Shown here in pieces: positions 60,712-64,000 of a DNA stretch of 64,000 nucleotides. This stretch comes from Amborella trichopoda (taxonomy: Eukaryota > Streptophyta > Magnoliopsida > Amborellales > Amborellaceae), in NCBI RefSeq assembly GCF_000471905.2, contig NW_006499883.1:29311-93310 (forward strand). The letters are read 5' to 3'. A program made the translations under genes and the position numbers. Numbering within the stretch: the stretch's first letter is position 1; each line of letters starts with the position of its first letter. The notes beneath the pieces were generated by a model. That model had not been told where the DNA came from. It ran no database searches and worked only from the letters and a program-made list of their open reading frames with translations.

Positions 60712-62197
60712 ACATGGTGAAAAGTTCAGGAGGTTGAAAGCATATGACGTACCAGTAAACAAGAAATTGGAATGGTTCATGTTTCCCATAGATCTCTTCA
60801 ATATCTTTCTGAATAGTTCCTATGGTGCATTGCTTTCTGGCATGAAACTGCATAAACAAATTAAAAAGCATCACCCATAACAGAGATAGCAGTAAATGTA
60901 TGACACATGATGACAGTTTATCTTACACAGTTATAACAACCTGTTCTTCATAGGGAAGAAACTGAGGATTCATCAGTCATCCATTCACCATGGAGATCAA
61001 CTACAACAGTAGAGATCATCTGTACTTCCTGGCAATGGATGTTCACCTGACAAGAACTAATCTCCACTGTCTATCGCTGAGATTGGAAGGTGGGTAACCT
61101 GCTGTGCCATACAGCACACAAAAGCATGTGTATGATATATTTCTCAGCCTGTTTAACCTCCCTTCCTGTAGTTATTACCTAAAATAAACCCTTAAATCCA
61201 AGGACAGCCCATGGCCCCCTTCAAATTAAAAGAAAAAGGCCTTTAACCACCTCCTTACCTTTTTTGTGTATCCAAATTACAATATTTACCCTTATTACTT
61301 TTAATAATACTGTTGTCCAAAAAAGCTACCCTTCTCTTTATCATTCCCGTAGGAAGAGGCTTAAATGTCATTTTCTTTTAAACTAGAGGGGGAGGGGGTC
61401 CATGGGCTTCCCATAGACCCGAGGACTTATTTGAGATTACATTTATAGAGAGGGTCCTTTAATAATCTACACCGACCTGTTTCAGATGCCTAAGGGTTTC
61501 AGTATCTGCAGGAATCCTCTGGTAAATTCCCATGCTCATGAGCACGTTGTTGCACACATAAGGACCAACACCATATATGCTAAGCAATTGCCTCATCAAT
61601 CCATCCAGATGAATCGGGTCTTGTTGACTCAAAACCTCAATCTTTCCCAAATCAAGTGCGCCTTCCACAATGCTTTGAGCAAGCTTTACTATGCGCTTTG
61701 ATCTAAATCCCACTTTACAACGTTTCTCTAAGATCTTCTCATCAAGATTAGCAAGTTCTTCGGGACATGGAAAATTCCCAGCCTCCAGAAAAAAACTTAG
61801 TGTTTTATTTTCTAATAACTGATTATCTAGTATCGCCCCATCCCCTAACTTTTCTTCAGAGACTTGATCATAGTTTAACTTCCCATTTCTTCCTTCTTCA
61901 GATGAGAACATAGTTGGGCTATTTTTGGAGAAGTCCTTAGCAAGATCTATGGGTCTTAAGCTTTCATCAGCTGCTAAATGAGTTTCATTTTCTGAGAACT
62001 TTGTCATTAGATTCATGATGATATTCTGATTTGGGTTTTTCCGCCTCTTCTTGTGCTCTAGTTGCATCGGAGTTACAGGAGAAAGATTAACACTTTTTGA
62101 AAAGTCAGTGTCTTTATTTGATTGTCTGAGAGAGTTTCCATTCAGTTCTAGTTGAAGCTCACACAAAGCTCTTGCCATAGACAATGTCCTCGTCCAC
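60516..62197 (-). CDS. HhH-GPD superfamily DNA glycosylase, 3' part
   Basis: Visible exons: 62197-61477, 60847-60753, 60642-60516, with fitting GT-AG junctions and phases. The first begins mid-gene (TTTAG|GTGG...), reading WTRTLSMARALCELQLEL, a typical plant HhH-GPD family block. Exon 1 ends with the helix-hairpin-helix (SIYGVGPYVCNNVLMSMG) followed by PADTETL, whose Asp is the catalytic acid. A Tyr stands where bifunctional enzymes such as OGG1 carry the lyase Lys, so a monofunctional glycosylase is inferred. The second exon reads TIQKDIEEIYGKHEPFQFL. A charged, low-complexity insert of about 110 residues follows the first block, as is common in this plant group. Upstream exons with the start codon were not found up to 64000. 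It would act in nuclear or organellar base excision repair. Confidence 0.88.
61177..61444. mobile_element. Small MITE-like inverted-repeat element in a glycosylase intron
   Basis: The left arm (TAAAATAAACCCTTAAATCC, then GGACAGCCCATGGCCCCC) is mirrored by the right arm (GGGGGTCCATGGGCTTCCC, then GAGGACTTATTTGAGAT). Arms are about 60 bp in about 265 bp. It stops about 30 nt from the donor at 61476. Confidence 0.65.
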
Positions 62198-63878
62198 CTA
62201 AACAACAGATGAAAAGCAGTATATACATATCAGAATTAAAAATACAAGTACAAGAAAGAGCGTCTCACTAGAAATTTACAGTGAGGAAATTTAAGAAATT
62301 TGAAGTGTCATTTCAATCTTAATCAGCTTATAATAGAGTGAAGAATTGTTCTTTGATGCACTTATAGGTTGTTCAGAGCATTGAAATGGAGTTGAAGCAT
62401 GAATCACATAAGATGGGGAAAAGTATTAAAAAGTTTCATATGCATTATAAAAATGAAGTTCCATGTGCAGTATAACATTATTTATCTCTCAGTACACAAA
62501 AGAAATCAAATAGGTTGCAGCCACTCACACCATCGTGAATTATGGAGAGATGTAAGATACAATTTCAACAAATAGAGTAAATACATGAATAATTTATAGA
62601 ACCCTGCTGATAAACAGCATAGAAATTGCATAACTTGACCAATGTGCAGTTTTATTAGGTGAAGTTCTAACAAAGAACATTAGAATAATATAAGCTTCAT
62701 ATGTCACCGGCATGAGGGTAGAGACTGTGATGGAGGAGACATTAAGAGATAGTAGAAGGGTATTAAAGGTTAGGGAAGGAGTGTTTTCTTTCTTCGTCTT
62801 TTTTTGTGTGTTTTTGGGTGGTGTTTTCTTTTTTTCTGGTTGGTGTTAGAGAGTGCGGGGAGGGGAGGGAGGGGTGGTGGTGGTGCGGAGGGTTGGGTTG
62901 GGAGGTAGTCTAGCACTTTTCTTTTCTGAGAAACATTGCCATAGCAATTAGCTTAAAGATCATGTAAATAACAATATTAAAAGCGATATGGATATCTTGT
63001 CAAGCGCACTGCAATGAATTTTTCTAAGATTTTGCTTTACCTGGTGAAAATGGCGAGGAAGGAAGAAGAGAGGCTGGTTGTTGCAGCTGAGCGGCTAAGC
63101 TGCATAGAGAGGGGTGAAGCAGGCAAGCGGCTGAGGTGCGAAGAGAGTGGTGAGGAGAACTTTTTTTTAGGGTGCAGTTTTTTCAGGAACTACAAATTAA
63201 AACTTGACTTTTCAAGTTCCGTGGTTTTCCATGGAACTTTTTTTATGAGTAAAGGTGGGAACATGACTTTTTATCAACAAAAAACATGAATAGTAACAGG
63301 TAAGTTCCATCTTCTTCCCCCTAACTTCCAGTTATCAAACGTGCCCTAAGATAATAAAACACACCGTCAAAAACCATACTGCGGGCATTTGTTTGACACT
63401 AATTTTTAAATATGCCTTTTTGTTATGTTGAACAATCTCAAGAAAAAAAAAAACCCGAAACGCACTTTAAAATTTTTTTTGTTCACCCAATAAACATAAG
63501 ACATCCATTTGATAGGGCGATTAAATGGCCTTAGAGGGAATCTTTTATATACCAAAATTTGTAGATAGTTGTGTCATCACTAGATCAACAATTTTAAACA
63601 GCTGAAAATTGATCTTGAATTCTAAAAGGCCTAGATCTCAATGTCCACCAAATGAACGATTTGGATACATAGTTGGTGAGGGACCCATTTTGAACTTTTC
63701 TAGGGGGCAAATTCAATTTTCTTCTGTATGGCCGTGTGCAAATTTTGCGATCATACAATACCAAAAACATGTTTGTTCAAAAGAGCAGTTTCACTATATT
63801 ACAATGAAACAGTAAAATCGAATCATTCAATATATATATATATATATTTTTTCTTCCATATAGATAAGTATATAGATA

Positions 63879-63882
<4 letters not shown>
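62198..63882. other. Intron or upstream sequence of the glycosylase gene, no exon seen
   Basis: No segment matching the expected N-terminal exons of the family was found on the minus strand. The region holds G-rich sequence at 62850-62905, a short purine-rich plus-strand ORF at 63014-63289 without known domains, and, near 63300-63350, the AACTTCCAGTTATCAAAC / GTGCCCTAAG end of a probable MITE. Confidence 0.5.
62857..62874 (+). other. G-quadruplex-capable motif
   Basis: Four guanine runs (4, 4, 3, 4) separated by single adenines, followed by GGTGG repeats. On the minus (gene) strand this is C-rich. It lies in the presumed upstream intron of the glycosylase gene. Confidence 0.7.

Positions 63883-63915
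<33 letters not shown>
63883..63915. repeat. (GA)n microsatellite
   Basis: About sixteen GA units, preceded by a TATATA run at 63830-63850 and GATA-like words. Confidence 0.9.
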
Positions 63916-63918
<3 letters not shown>

Positions 63919-64000
63919 TTGTTACGAGTAACTACTACTAACGTTAGTAGGTAGTATTACGTTAGTTACTTTACTACTTACTAACTTAATTACTACTATA
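63916..64000. other. Anomalous low-complexity tail after (GA)n
   Basis: 85 bases composed of TAGT, ACTAC, TTACG and GTTA-like words with no resemblance to the surrounding sequence. The character is like the odd flank of the N gap at 45620-45700. Probably an artefact next to a GA tract. Confidence 0.5.

Noticed and set aside
63014-63289. 91-codon plus-strand ORF beginning MNFSKILLYLVKM
   Set aside because: Purine-rich, no family signature, and no supporting exon structure; it lies in the probable intron or upstream region of the glycosylase gene.
1-64000. CRISPR arrays, bacterial operons, prophage
   Set aside because: Nuclear plant sequence with introns; the tandem repeats seen are minisatellites and satellites, without spacer structure or cas-like genes.

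Overview
This is nuclear DNA of a flowering plant, most likely a woody eudicot; I cannot name the genus. It has widely spaced genes with multi-kilobase introns, Ty1/copia elements primed by initiator tRNA-Met, L1-type LINEs, many MITEs, dense (GA)n/(CT)n tracts, and two typical plant proteins: a SAC51-type bHLH behind its conserved leader peptide, and a plant TFIIB. Four host genes are supported, and their splice sites were assembled by hand from the sequence. LAYOUT: (1) 1-2.5 kb: LINE and LTR debris. (2) 3.2-8.8 kb, minus strand: a SAC51/SACL-type atypical bHLH gene. Its 5' leader carries the conserved, thermospermine-linked upstream ORF, split here by a 3.4-kb intron that contains a MITE. 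(3) 9-33 kb: a gene-free transposon field with two LINE remnants, 9-bp-TSD MITEs, a copia element inside a MITE, a very old LTR element, and a 1.9-kb element stuffed with a 1.5-kb degenerate satellite. (4) 33.6-50.5 kb, minus strand: a complete seven-exon TFIIB gene of 314 codons. It includes a 25-nt microexon, and its introns hold a copia element, a short TRIM-like LTR element and a large foldback element. The loop of the foldback contains the only N gap. (5) 54.0-59.7 kb, plus strand: a three-exon GIY-YIG nuclease-like gene with a likely organelle-targeting N-terminus. (6) 60.2-62.2 kb, minus strand: the 3' half of an HhH-GPD DNA glycosylase gene whose last coding exon is tandemly duplicated with both copies open; its 5' exons are not visible and probably lie beyond the window. 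RELATIONSHIPS: the nuclease-like and glycosylase genes are convergent, and TFIIB and the nuclease-like gene are divergent across about 3.5 kb of repeats. Nothing indicates an operon-like or clustered pathway. The most notable points are the spliced SAC51 uORF with a second uORF overlapping the main start, the duplicated glycosylase terminal exon, an 11-copy motif repeat in the TFIIB leader region, and two odd stretches next to (CT)n/(GA)n tracts that look like assembly artefacts.
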